The notes beneath the pieces were generated by a model. It had not been told where the DNA came from, did not search any database, and was given only the letters and a program-made list of their open reading frames with translations. 64,000 bases of DNA from Mycobacteroides chelonae (GTDB lineage Bacteria; Actinomycetota; Actinomycetes; Mycobacteriales; Mycobacteriaceae). The translations under genes and the position numbers were made by a program. The stretch covers positions 1 through 64,000 of the forward strand of contig JACHLF010000013.1 in the NCBI GenBank assembly GCA_014204435.1, written 5' to 3'. Of the stretch, positions 1-8,403 are shown piece by piece; positions within the stretch are counted from its first letter, which is position 1, and each line of letters starts with the position of its first letter.

Positions 1-6
1 AAACAC

Positions 7-52
7 CGTCAGGCATCAACCGACATAGAAACGTCAAGCATCACCCGACGTC
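7..52. repeat. Imperfect tandem repeat, two units of 25 bp period
   Basis: Two units beginning CGTCA.GCATCA.CCGAC follow each other with a 25-bp period just beyond the 3' end of the tRNA gene. Only two copies are visible and the array may continue to the left of the window. No function can be assigned. It is too degenerate and too short to call a CRISPR array. Confidence 0.4.
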
Positions 53-67
53 ATACAAAACAACTTG

Positions 68-140
68 CGCCCCCGGCAGGAATCGAACCTGCGACACCGG
101 CTTTAGGAGAGCCGTGCTCTATCCCCTGAGCTACGAGGGC
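68..140 (-). tRNA. tRNA-Arg (anticodon CCT)
   Basis: The reverse complement folds as a complete 73-nt tRNA. The acceptor stem GCCCTCG pairs with CGGGGGC (one G-U pair), the T-loop reads GGTTCGAATCC, and the anticodon stem CGGCT/AGCCG encloses the loop CTCCTAA with anticodon CCT, which decodes AGG. The discriminator base is G and CCA is not encoded. The T arm and acceptor stem (68-90) form the tRNA end that integrases often use, and the gene lies next to an accessory segment, but I see no duplicated att site in the window. Confidence 0.95.
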
Positions 141-146
141 GGGGGG

Positions 147-366
147 ACCTAGGTGAATAGGTGTCTAAAACTGTAGCGGGTCGATGGCGATGGTCTGGAC
201 GGCGGTTCGTGGCGAATCGGTGGTGTTGCCGATGGCGCCTGCGTGACCCGGTGAGTTTCGTGGGGCCTCTGTGACTGGCTGATGGGTAGACCGGTGCCCA
301 TTTAGGCCATGTTGGTTTTTTGACGGCATCGGCGTAGGTAGTGGGAGATAGCCTTGCGGCCCAACG
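147..366 (-). mobile_element. Insertion-sequence-like remnant, copy 1
   Basis: This stretch is a diverged copy of 7018-7222. Both begin with similar end sequences (AGGTGAATAGGTGTCTAAA here, TGTGAACAGGTGTCTAAA in copy 2), then GTAGCGGGTC or CTAGCGGGTC. Both finish in a minus-strand reading frame whose last residues match: HFTLGRKAISHYLRRCRQK here and FALGRNAIAHYLHRSRQK in copy 2. That C-terminus resembles actinobacterial DDE transposases of the type ESxNxxLD...RQH...G.AL..NA. Only the last 23 or so codons remain here, so this is a dead relic. The family assignment is by memory of the motif. Confidence 0.55.
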
Positions 367-383
367 TGAAGTGGACTGGGAAC

Positions 384-560
384 TCAACCCCACTAGAACG
401 CCGTAGCGATCGCAATGTAGAGCACGCAGAGCACCCCCTCGAACCAGTTCGACCCGCGCTCGAAGGTCACTATCGCCGCGACCGGCGACGATATGGCCAT
501 CATCGCCAACAGCAGCGGCGAGAACACCAGATCGAAACCGGGCTGGCCGAGCCATGCTGT
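384..560 (-). pseudogene. C-terminal relic of a Ca2+/H+ (CaCA family) antiporter
   Basis: The minus strand encodes FDLVFSPLLLAMMAISSP, then VAAIVTFERGSNWFEGV and LCVLYIAIATAF. This is the signature last helix region of cation/proton exchangers of the ChaA/VCX type, in which a conserved N-W-x-E-G motif precedes the terminal helix. A TAG at 393-395 is followed in frame by TGG GGT TGA, so the ancestral end was probably AFWWG-stop and the first Trp codon has become a stop. No upstream part of the antiporter is present, because the reading frame loses similarity near 560. The relic abuts IS remnant copy 1. No ordinary gene or RNA is visible from 561 to 736. Confidence 0.6.
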
Positions 561-736
561 TGGCAGGTAGCGAGCGGGTCTGACATTGGAAGTCCTTGGC
601 GCCGTGATCAACTCGTTCTAACTTGATGCCAGCACGATAGGGATCTGCTGCTGGCTGCTGCCTCGTGTCTGGAGGTCGCGTGGCCTCGGCCGATCAACAG
701 CCCTCTTCCGGTGATGATCGTGGCGAAGCGACGCCG

Positions 737-1552
737 TCAGCCCTTAGGCGCCATTAGAGCTTTCCGGTATGTGCGGTTAATCGCAAAATCCACCAGACTA
801 CGTGGTAAAAAACGAGAAATAAACAGTTGCGATTTGTTAACCATTCCTGGCACATAATATGATCGGCGTGACTTCATGGCGGATAGTGCGTCTGACGCAC
901 AAGAATTGACGTCTTGCAAGAATATCGTATTTTCGAAATACTTGAGATCGCTGTTGCGCGTCATCTCGGTGTCAATTCCACCTGGCAAGAAAACTGTGAT
1001 CGAGATATTTTCTGACCTCAGTTCCTGCTGCAAGCTTCGCGAAAAATTGGTGACAAAGGCTTTGGCGCCTGCGTAGGCAGCTTGGTAGGGTAGCGGAAAA
1101 AGGCTAGCCATGCTGCTGACCATCATCACGCCTCCGCCCTGGTCTTTCTGTATCAGGTACGGCGTAAACAGACTGGTTAAGCGGGCCACGCTCGTGACGT
1201 TTGTGGCCAGCATGTTTAGGAAACCTGACCAGTCAAGTTCAAGGTGTTTTCCGAAGTGGGTGACGCCCGCGTTGAGAATTACTCCGTAGACATCGCCTAT
1301 GTCTATCACCTCCTGGTAGACACGGTCTACGTCGGCGGGATTGGATAGATCGGCGGCGATCACATGACACCGGATATTGCCCTCTTTTTCGAGCTGCTCT
1401 TTCAAAACATTCAAGTGGCCAAGCCGTCGTGCAACGAGAATCAGATTAGCGTGATGTTGTGTCGCGAGCTGATATGCAAGCTCCTTGCCAAGGCCCGACG
1501 ACGCTCCGGTGACTAACACCCAGCGCGAACCGAATTCCATTGCATTTTTCAC
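737..1552 (-). CDS. Short-chain dehydrogenase/reductase (SDR), low-GC
   Basis: This is a 271-residue NAD(P)-dependent oxidoreductase of the classical SDR fold. The Rossmann motif VTGASSGLGKELA lies near residues 14-26, NAGVTHFG near 95, and the catalytic Ser (SSMASLFPLPYQAAYAGAK region) with the YxxxK pair near 160-164. A basic residue after the second strand (ARR, residues 41-43) suggests NADP(H) preference. The C-terminal 40 residues include FLPRSLVDFAINRTYRKAL, a membrane-associating tail seen in retinol-dehydrogenase-like SDRs. Base composition is clearly lower in GC than the neighbours, with many AT-rich codons, which suggests recent acquisition. The substrate cannot be inferred. It sits 39 bp downstream of the deaminase/ceramidase operon on the same strand. 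Confidence 0.85.
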   Translation of the reverse strand: MKNAMEFGSRWVLVTGASSGLGKELAYQLATQHHANLILVARRLGHLNVLKEQLEKEGNIRCHVIAADLSNPADVDRVYQEVIDIGDVYGVILNAGVTHFGKHLELDWSGFLNMLATNVTSVARLTSLFTPYLIQKDQGGGVMMVSSMASLFPLPYQAAYAGAKAFVTNFSRSLQQELRSENISITVFLPGGIDTEMTRNSDLKYFENTIFLQDVNSCASDALSAMKSRRSYYVPGMVNKSQLFISRFLPRSLVDFAINRTYRKALMAPKG

Positions 1553-1591
1553 TATTGCTCCTTGGTGGCACAGTCATGTGCTTCATCCCAG

Positions 1592-2782
1592 TCAGAGAAA
1601 CGTCTTTTGTTCGCCACGGTAGGTTGCGACGCGAGCTCCGACGCGTTCGGCGTCGACGATGTGTAGCTGGTCGATGCGCTCGCAGAGTTCACCCGCTTTG
1701 GCATGCCGGAACCAGACGCGGTCGCCGATATGCAGCGAGCGCGCGCCAGCACCCCGCAGCGGTGTCTGGACCTCGCCGGCTCCCTCACCGGGGATGAGCG
1801 CAAGCCCGGACGGCCAGGTGGGGATCGGGAGGCGATCGGCTCCCGAAGCTCCGGATGCGATCCAGCCGCCGCCGAGCACGGTTGCGATGGCGGTTGTCGG
1901 CCGTCGCACCACGGGCAGCACGAAGAATGCCGCCGGCTGGGGCCGGAAGTGCTGGTAGGTGTCGAAGAGTGTAGGCCCGTAAAGTCCTGAGCCGGCCGCG
2001 ATTTCGGTGACTGCGTCCTCGGCGGAGGTAGACTCCAGAGTGCCAGTGCCGCCACCGTTGACAAATTCAAGTGGCGCGATCTCGCGAACGGCGGCGACGA
2101 TTGCGGCGCGCCGCCCGCGCAGCTCTCGGCGTGACACATGCTGCATAGCGCGAATGGCCAGGCTCCGAATCGGGGCGCCAGCCAGGTTGTCGCCGACACC
2201 GGCGATCTGCGCCTCATAGCTGAGCAGCCCGACCAATTCGTAGCCGGGTCGTTCGACCACCGCGCGTGCCAGTGATCGCGCCTGTTCGACAGCGTGGACC
2301 GGTGAACGTCGCGCGCCGATGTGTGCGTGTCCGCCCGCCATGCGCAGCGACGCGTCGATGTCGATGCAGACCCGCAGCGCGGCGGCGCGGTGATCGAGCG
2401 CTGCGTCGATATGGCTGAGATGATCGATCGAGTCGACCATGAGGGTGATGCGTTGTGCAAGTATGGGACTTGCCGCGAGAGTGCGCAACGCGTCGATATC
2501 GGTTGAGGGGTATCCGACCACGATGTCATCGAACTCGTCGGCGAGCCACAGGGCCTCGGGCAGCGTGAACGCGAGAATCCCCCGGAAGCCGTCGATGGCC
2601 AGCGCTGTCCGCAATATCTCTCGACACCGAATTGACTTGGACGCGATCCTGATGGGGGTGCCGTTCGCGCGCCGCACCATATCAGCGGCATTGGCCGCGA
2701 AGGCGTTGGCATCGAGCACGCCGAACGGTGGCTGCAGATGCGCGGTCGCGGCTTGCAGGGTTTCGTACCTGCTTCTTGTCAC
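1592..2782 (-). CDS. PLP-dependent amino-acid deaminase/aldolase (alanine-racemase-like N domain)
   Basis: A 396-residue protein of fold type III. The N-terminal alanine-racemase-like barrel carries the likely PLP lysine at K49 in RIASKSIRC. The C-terminal half resembles D-serine dehydratase/D-threonine aldolase, with a probable metal-binding segment around VWFRHAKAGELCERI. Such enzymes split or deaminate beta-hydroxy amino acids. The start codon overlaps the stop of the ceramidase gene by 4 bp (ATGA), which implies translational coupling. In the operon with a ceramidase, a substrate derived from sphingoid or hydroxy-amino compounds is conceivable but is inference only. Confidence 0.8.
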   Translation of the reverse strand: MTRSRYETLQAATAHLQPPFGVLDANAFAANAADMVRRANGTPIRIASKSIRCREILRTALAIDGFRGILAFTLPEALWLADEFDDIVVGYPSTDIDALRTLAASPILAQRITLMVDSIDHLSHIDAALDHRAAALRVCIDIDASLRMAGGHAHIGARRSPVHAVEQARSLARAVVERPGYELVGLLSYEAQIAGVGDNLAGAPIRSLAIRAMQHVSRRELRGRRAAIVAAVREIAPLEFVNGGGTGTLESTSAEDAVTEIAAGSGLYGPTLFDTYQHFRPQPAAFFVLPVVRRPTTAIATVLGGGWIASGASGADRLPIPTWPSGLALIPGEGAGEVQTPLRGAGARSLHIGDRVWFRHAKAGELCERIDQLHIVDAERVGARVATYRGEQKTFL

Positions 2783-4731
2783 GATTCGGCTGCCATCACG
2801 TGAAATGGTTCGGTGGCGCCGGTGATAGGTGTGATAGCGCCTGTGCGGTCACGAGCGTCGGCGTGGTGGACGATGCGATAGGTTCCGGCGGGCGCGTCGC
2901 GGGGGACGGTCCAGCTGATGCGGGCGCGGGATACGGTGAGGAACAAGCGTTTCCAATGAAAAACGGTTGTCCAGTCGTTGTCGTCGGCGATGGTCTGCCA
3001 GCCGTCGGCGGTGTCAAATTGGACCTCGCAGAATGTCGATCCATTGCGGGTGTCATTGTTCGGGCAGGCGCTGTAGAAACTGGCCGTGACAACGTCGCCG
3101 GTGCGGTTGGTCGGGGCGGGCTGGGCGATGACATCGCCGATCCGCCGGCCTGGTGGCGCGGTGTCGGGTAATCGGGCGGCGGGGTTGTGGATGTGTTGGC
3201 GGCCGGACAGGTCGGGTGGCTCTAGGGTGCCGGTGCTCGGCGTGCCGGTGCGCAGGTCGTCGGCGAGTTGCGCCAGTTCCTGCTGGTAGGCGGCCAGGGT
3301 CGCGCGGCCGAAATGGGTGGAGGCGCCTTCGTAGAGCTGGGCGTCGTACTCCTCGGGCGTGGTCACGTAGCCGGCGTAGGCATTGGCGTATCCGGTGAAG
3401 ATGACGTGTTCAGCGAGTCCGCCGAGTGCTTCGGTGACACTGCGGCGAATGCGTAGTCCGGAGTTTATGGTGAATTCGCCTGGGCCGGCGATGATGATGA
3501 GCTGGCCTATTCGCAGAACTTGGATCGGCAGGATCTGTGGGGTCCAGGGGTGAGGCTGGCAGATGCCGGTGGCGAGCATCGGCGGTTTGGGTGCGTGGCC
3601 GGCGATGAGTTCGGCGGGCGGCTCGACGACCAGGCGGTCGATGACGCGGTACAACCGGCGCCGGTGGTGCTCACCTTGATGGGCGAACCGCGGGCCGAGT
3701 CCGTCGAATGTGCCGGCGGCCATGCTTTGGCCGAGGACGGCAGGCCAGGTGCGGGTGGGGCCATCGACGGCGAATTCAGGCCGGATCTCGACGTGGGAGA
3801 AGTCGACGTAACGCTGCCTAAAGTCGATTGGTCCGGCAATGGTTGTGCCGGTCGCGGCGAACAGTTCACGGGCTTTGCGGGCTTGGCGCTCGCCGATGAC
3901 TCGGGTGTTTTCGAATGGGTCGCCTACCGGTCCGTAGTTGCTGCCAGCGCCGAGATTCGGTGACATGTCACCGGGGTTGCTCTGCGGGAACCCGGCGACG
4001 AACTTGACTGCGTCATCGCCGAATTCTTTAGGTGCCCAAGAGTTTTCCCAGACGTATGCGGCATAGCCTTTGTTGTCCCCGCTGATTAAGCGGTTAGTGT
4101 TGGGCATCGAGGTCCCGTGTGTGGCGAACCAGGTCAGGGCGCCGACGGGCACTCCGCCCTGGTCGAACCGCAGCACGCTCATCTGCGGGTCGATGGCAGC
4201 AGGGAACAGTCGCTTGTCTGCGGCCGGGTTGCGCTCGAACGCCGGCAGTGACCGGTTGACCGACGCACCGTGCAGTTCCCCGGTGGCCAGGGTCAGTTCG
4301 CCGGGTGCGAGGTCGTCGTCGGCACGGGTGATCGCGTTGACAATGCCGGCGACGATCGCCTCGAACGTGCGAGGTCGAAACCCGCCGATGGTGAGGTTGT
4401 AGAGGGTGTGATGGGAATGGCCACCCGGCCCTGAGTGGGTATGGGTAGCACATAGCAAGGTGTTTCCTGCGGTATACCGGTCGCCAAACCGGCCAGCAAG
4501 ACGACGTAACACTTCCTGGTGCACGCCAGTGAAGATCATGCCGAGATCGGCGATGACGAATGCGATTCGCTGCCCGCCGGGTTGAGGTTCGGCAACTACG
4601 AATGCGCGTGCCCACTGCCGTTGATGAATGCCGGCCGTGCGCTGAAACGGCATGGCATAACCCATCATCGGCACGCCGCCAGCCTCGCCGGTGATGTCGG
4701 CGATGCCCACCCCGACCAGATAGCCGGTCAT
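2779..4731 (-). CDS. Neutral/alkaline ceramidase
   Basis: A 650-residue amidohydrolase that hydrolyses ceramide to sphingosine and fatty acid. Family motifs are clear: GVGIADITGE at the N-terminus, CATHTHSGPGGHSHH near residues 97-111 (zinc histidines), NRSLPAFERNP, FATHGTSM, QSNPGDMSPN, and the GPGEFTINSGLR motif late in the catalytic domain, followed by an Ig-like C-terminal domain. The start is ATG at 4731, which overlaps the stop of the lactone oxidase gene by 4 bp. The longer open frame upstream to 4893 lies inside that gene and is not used. No signal peptide is visible, so secretion would need another route. M. tuberculosis has a homologous ceramidase (Rv0669c). Confidence 0.92.
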   Translation of the reverse strand: MTGYLVGVGIADITGEAGGVPMMGYAMPFQRTAGIHQRQWARAFVVAEPQPGGQRIAFVIADLGMIFTGVHQEVLRRLAGRFGDRYTAGNTLLCATHTHSGPGGHSHHTLYNLTIGGFRPRTFEAIVAGIVNAITRADDDLAPGELTLATGELHGASVNRSLPAFERNPAADKRLFPAAIDPQMSVLRFDQGGVPVGALTWFATHGTSMPNTNRLISGDNKGYAAYVWENSWAPKEFGDDAVKFVAGFPQSNPGDMSPNLGAGSNYGPVGDPFENTRVIGERQARKARELFAATGTTIAGPIDFRQRYVDFSHVEIRPEFAVDGPTRTWPAVLGQSMAAGTFDGLGPRFAHQGEHHRRRLYRVIDRLVVEPPAELIAGHAPKPPMLATGICQPHPWTPQILPIQVLRIGQLIIIAGPGEFTINSGLRIRRSVTEALGGLAEHVIFTGYANAYAGYVTTPEEYDAQLYEGASTHFGRATLAAYQQELAQLADDLRTGTPSTGTLEPPDLSGRQHIHNPAARLPDTAPPGRRIGDVIAQPAPTNRTGDVVTASFYSACPNNDTRNGSTFCEVQFDTADGWQTIADDNDWTTVFHWKRLFLTVSRARISWTVPRDAPAGTYRIVHHADARDRTGAITPITGATEPFHVMAAES

Positions 4732-6056
4732 GCTGGAGTCCTGCCATCGACGGTGGGTCCGATTACCCGCAAGGTGTAGTCGTTGGCGAAGACGCCGTGG
4801 GGATCGAACTGGGCCCGCACGTGCTGGAATTGGTCCCACGCCGGATATCGGGGTCGCAGAGTTGCCGCTGTCTGATAATGCCGTTTGCCCCAATGAGGGC
4901 GCCCGCCGAAGCTGTCCATGATGGCCTCGACGCCACGTAGGTAGCTCTCGAACTCCATACCGCTGTATTGGTGCACCGCGATGTAGCAGGTCTCACGCCG
5001 GTGTGAAGGCGAGAGGAAGGCGTCGTCGGATGCCACGAAGCGCACCTCGAGTGGGAACAGGATCGGCAGCCGACGTGAGCGCACCAGCGCGATCACGTGC
5101 TCGATCGCCGAGCGTGCATGCACACGATCGATCGCGTACTCCATTTCGGTGAAACGCACCTCCCGCCGGCTCGGATAGATCCGGTAGGCGCGGTCCTCCT
5201 CGTCACCGTTGGACGCGGCCACCGTGATCAACCGATTCAGGCGTGGCGCCTGGCTCGGGAACCGCCGCCCGATCCGGCACAACGCCCCAAGGGCGCCATC
5301 GTCTAGCCGCCCACGCAGGTCGCGCCGCCAGGCCGGTGCGGGATGTGGTTCGGCCGTGCTGCGTCGCGTGCTGCGGGTGATCGCCCGGTCGGCATAGGGA
5401 AAGACGAAGAATTCGAAATGGTCACTGGTATCAGTAATTTCGTCGAGCCGGTCGAGAACTTCGGGCAACGGCACCGTCTCGTCGCGCCGGTGCAGAGTGT
5501 AGAGCGGAACCGCCTGAATCGTCACTGCGGTGATCACCCCGAGCGCGCCCATCGACACCCGGGCCGCGAGTAAAGCCTCTCGATCGGCGGCTTCGGTCAG
5601 CTCCCGTACCTGGCCCGTTGCGGTGACTAGCCGCATACCGACGATCTGCGCGGAGAGATTCGGCAGGAGGGCTCCGGTTCCATGGGTGGCAGTCGAGATT
5701 GCACCGGTGATCGACTGCCGGTCGATGTCGCCCTGGTTGACCAAGCCCAATCCCTGCTCGGCGAGCAGCGGGCCGAGTGTGTGCAGCGTGATTCCACCCT
5801 CGACGGTGACCCGGCCAGTCCGCTGATCGATGTCGAGGATGCGTTGCATTGCGCTCAGGTCGAGCATCACTCCGTCGGTGCAGGCGACGTCGGTGAACGA
5901 GTGCCCCGACCCGACGGCCCGCACGTGGATGCCGAGATCGGCTGCCTGCCGCACGTACGCGCTGACGGCGGCCTCGTCGGGCGGACGCGCGAAGGAGGCC
6001 GGTGCACACCGCTGGTCGCGCGCCCAGTTCACCCACGTTGTCGCAGGGTGTTTCAT
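4728..6056 (-). CDS. FAD-linked sugar-1,4-lactone oxidase (D-arabinono/L-gulono-lactone type)
   Basis: A 442-residue flavoprotein of the VAO/PCMH family. The PP-loop region RAVGSGHSFTDVACTDG contains His52, the usual site of covalent FAD attachment in aldonolactone oxidases. GDIDRQSITGAISTATHGTG is the second FAD-binding segment. The C-terminal ALO domain ends with the diagnostic GGRPHWGKRHYQ and FDPHGVFANDY motifs. M. tuberculosis Rv1771 is a relative. It is the first gene of a three-gene operon with 4-bp overlaps and is divergent from a TetR gene only 59 bp away, so it is probably the direct target of that repressor. Confidence 0.88.
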   Translation of the reverse strand: MKHPATTWVNWARDQRCAPASFARPPDEAAVSAYVRQAADLGIHVRAVGSGHSFTDVACTDGVMLDLSAMQRILDIDQRTGRVTVEGGITLHTLGPLLAEQGLGLVNQGDIDRQSITGAISTATHGTGALLPNLSAQIVGMRLVTATGQVRELTEAADREALLAARVSMGALGVITAVTIQAVPLYTLHRRDETVPLPEVLDRLDEITDTSDHFEFFVFPYADRAITRSTRRSTAEPHPAPAWRRDLRGRLDDGALGALCRIGRRFPSQAPRLNRLITVAASNGDEEDRAYRIYPSRREVRFTEMEYAIDRVHARSAIEHVIALVRSRRLPILFPLEVRFVASDDAFLSPSHRRETCYIAVHQYSGMEFESYLRGVEAIMDSFGGRPHWGKRHYQTAATLRPRYPAWDQFQHVRAQFDPHGVFANDYTLRVIGPTVDGRTPA

Positions 6057-6078
6057 AGCCGCCGATGCTACGATTAAT

Positions 6079-6100
6079 TCGAAACCATTTCAAGTTTCGA
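6079..6100. promoter_or_regulatory. Perfect inverted repeat, probable TetR operator
   Basis: The arms TCGAAAC and GTTTCGA are separated by 8 bp, in the 59-bp gap between the divergent lactone-oxidase and TetR genes. The position would let a repressor block both promoters. The palindrome is seen directly; the binding protein is inferred from adjacency. Confidence 0.65.
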
Positions 6101-6115
6101 GTTTTGGAGGTCCGG

Positions 6116-6772
6116 GTGACCACACCGTTGCCAGTAAAGGCGCCCCTGCGCAACCAGCCGCAGCAGGCGCGCAGCCGCGCCCGGCTGGAGAGTGTGTTGG
6201 CGGCCGCCGATCGGTTGCTCATCCGCGAAGGCGCCGATGCGCTCACCACGACTCGTGTCGCCGCCGAGGCCGGGGTCTCCGTCGGCTCGCTCTATCACTA
6301 TCTGCCTGACCGCGATGCGATCCTGCACTCGCTTGCACTGGGCTACCTGGCTGGTTTCGAAGCGCAGATGGAGTTGTTTGTCCAAGCTGCCCCAACCCTG
6401 GGCCGGGACGGCGCGCTGGACTGGGACGTTTTGGTAGAGAACGTGATTAACGCCTACGCCGAAGCATTCCGCAGCCAAGCTGGCTATCGAGCGCTGTGGT
6501 TCGGGCGTCACCTCAGCGAGCAGACAAGGGCTGCCGACCGCGCGCACAACCAGACCATGGCCCATGGCTTGCACAAGATCGTGCTCGCCATGGGCGTTGC
6601 GGACAGTGAGCGGTTGCCGACCATGTGTCTGACCATCCAACTCACCGCGGATGCGCTGATGGTCGAGGCATTCCGCGACGATCCGGCTGGCAACGAAGCG
6701 ATGCTTACCGAATGTAAGCGGATCGTCCGCAGCTATATCGACAGTGCCGGGCTTACACCCGCAGGGGCGTGA
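6116..6772 (+). CDS. TetR-family transcriptional regulator
   Basis: A 218-residue repressor. The helix-turn-helix is LLIREGADALTTTRVAAEAG followed by VSVGSLYHYLPDRDAIL, the canonical TetR N-domain, and the rest is a helical ligand-binding domain. I chose the GTG at 6116, preceded by GGAGG five bases upstream, over the ATG at 6065, which would place the palindrome inside the coding region. It is divergent from the lactone oxidase/ceramidase/deaminase operon and probably autoregulates and controls it through the palindrome at 6079-6100. The ligand is unknown; a lipid or sphingoid product is a guess from the neighbours. Confidence 0.9.
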   Translation: MTTPLPVKAPLRNQPQQARSRARLESVLAAADRLLIREGADALTTTRVAAEAGVSVGSLYHYLPDRDAILHSLALGYLAGFEAQMELFVQAAPTLGRDGALDWDVLVENVINAYAEAFRSQAGYRALWFGRHLSEQTRAADRAHNQTMAHGLHKIVLAMGVADSERLPTMCLTIQLTADALMVEAFRDDPAGNEAMLTECKRIVRSYIDSAGLTPAGA

Positions 6773-7017
6773 ACATGTGCCTTAACGGCCATCCCCGACT
6801 TTTTCGGCGATGACATTTAGACGCAGGGCTGACGGTGTTGTCTGACAACGACATCCAACGGAGACCTGGGTTGTGAAAGCTGCGGGTTGAACCGAGGGTC
6901 GAGCGCTCGATTTAGCTTTCGCCGCGTTCCGAAATCGACGTCATCCCGTTCCGCGACTAGGCGCCCAACCGGTGATGATCAGCACTGTTGGAGTTTTCAA
7001 TCGGTCCCCGAGGGGGC

Positions 7018-7400
7018 CTATGTGAACAGGTGTCTAAACTCTAGCGGGTCGGCGGGGTGCCCTAGACGTCGACTTGCGGCGCGCCGGGCCTGTTGCTATT
7101 GGTGCCCGCAGGATCCAGTGGGATTAGTGGGGCTTGTGTGACTTGACGGTGGGGAGGCGGGTGCCCTGTTAGGCCGTGGTGTTTTTCTGACGGCTCCGGT
7201 GGAGGTAGTGGGCTATGGCGTTGCGGCCCAAGGCGAATCCGATCATCACGGCGTGTTGGCGGGTGCGGCTGTGGGCGGTCATGCATCCGCCGTCGAGGGT
7301 GTTGTTGAGTGATTCGGCGTCTTCGCGCCAGCCGTAGCAGTGTTGGTAGCCATATTTGATGTCCTCGTCGGCGTGCTGCGTGTGGTTGTGTGAATCTCTG
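7018..7400 (-). mobile_element. Insertion-sequence-like remnant, copy 2, with broken transposase C-terminus
   Basis: This is a diverged direct repeat of 147-366. The minus strand keeps more of the transposase than copy 1: YGWREDAESLNNTLDGG, TAHSRTRQHAVMIGFALGRN and AIAHYLHRSRQK, ending at 7169. The pattern matches the C-terminal end of actinobacterial DDE transposases. No catalytic domain, upstream start or intact second terminal repeat is present. The surrounding intergenic region 6773-7506 holds no intact gene that I can see. Confidence 0.6.
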
Positions 7401-7506
7401 TATGCCTTACGCTTCGCCCATCCTCGTGTTGGCGAACGGTGGGGCCAAGTAATCTTGTGCATTGACCGTGGTCGGGGACGCAATGACTGGACATTGGGGG
7501 TAGTGG

Positions 7507-8403
7507 ATGGATACGGATAGCGGAGCGGGCTCGCCGCAGGCAGAGGACTCGTCCGATGCCGCGGATACCGCGCCGTTGCCCGTCCTCAACGCACTGCCCG
7601 GCATGCTGGCCGAGCCGGGTCCGTTCGCTTCGCCGGAGCAGAACTTGAACCAGCCACCACCGTTCATCGAGCAGCAGGTATCGCCCGATCCGTACTGGTC
7701 AGGGCTGGCAACGTCGACACCTCGATTCACCACTGATCGGCAATCGCCCCCGGCACGTGAGAATGCGTGGGGAAGCGGGGCCTTGACGTCCGCTGTCGAC
7801 TTCTCGTCGTGGAAAGATAAACGGACCGAAAGAAGCAAGCGGCCGTTGATGATCGGCGGTGCGGTGCTGGCCGCCGTGGTGGTGGGCGGTGTCGTCACCG
7901 TCTTTGCGAGCCAGGGCGGCGAGGATGCGCCTGCTGGGCCCACCGCAGCTCCACAGACCACGGTGTCCAGCAGGGACTCCGACGCGGAGACCCGCCTGCT
8001 ATCGATGCTTCCGACAGGATATGCGGCGTCGGTATGTAAGGCCGTTGAACCAGCCAATGAGGCAGTCGCGCAAGTGAAATGTGGTAGAACCGACGATCCG
8101 GACGGCCCCGCTGAGGCGAGCTATTCGCTGGTGAAAGACAAGTCCGCACTCGCAGCCGGATTGAGCCGTCTGACGAAACGCAACGCGGTGGTGGTGTGTC
8201 CCGGCCGGATTCAATCGCCGGGGCCGTGGCGTCGTAACGCCACACCGGATCTCGTGAGCGGCACAGTGTTTTGCGGCACCAACCAAGGACATCCGGTGGT
8301 CGGATGGACCGATGAGGAGCGGCTTCTGCTCAGCGAGACGCGTTCGGGAGCGGCCGGGCCGACTCTTGACCAGTTGTACGCGTGGTGGTCTTCGCACTCA
8401 TAA
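7507..8403 (+). CDS. Single-pass membrane protein with extracytoplasmic Cys-containing domain, unknown function
   Basis: A 298-residue protein. Residues 1-112 are an acidic, Pro-rich cytoplasmic region. Residues 113-134 form one transmembrane helix (LMIGGAVLAAVVVGGVVTVF), and residues 135-298 are extracytoplasmic. The outer domain has four cysteines (ASVCKAV, QVKCGR, VVVCPG, TVFCGT), enough for two disulfides, and ends YAWWSSHS. The layout resembles sensor-type domains that mycobacteria hang outside the membrane (as in some Ser/Thr kinases), but there is no kinase domain here. It is a stand-alone gene ended by the strong hairpin at 8403-8443. I do not recognise a named family. Confidence 0.75.
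   Translation: MDTDSGAGSPQAEDSSDAADTAPLPVLNALPGMLAEPGPFASPEQNLNQPPPFIEQQVSPDPYWSGLATSTPRFTTDRQSPPARENAWGSGALTSAVDFSSWKDKRTERSKRPLMIGGAVLAAVVVGGVVTVFASQGGEDAPAGPTAAPQTTVSSRDSDAETRLLSMLPTGYAASVCKAVEPANEAVAQVKCGRTDDPDGPAEASYSLVKDKSALAAGLSRLTKRNAVVVCPGRIQSPGPWRRNATPDLVSGTVFCGTNQGHPVVGWTDEERLLLSETRSGAAGPTLDQLYAWWSSHS

Noticed and set aside
7..52. Possible CRISPR repeat
   Set aside because: Only two imperfect 21-bp units with 4-bp gaps, no spacers of normal length and no cas genes.
103..626. Open frames that span the tRNA gene and IS remnant
   Set aside because: They overlap the tRNA and have unnatural composition; only the antiporter relic on the minus strand shows family similarity.
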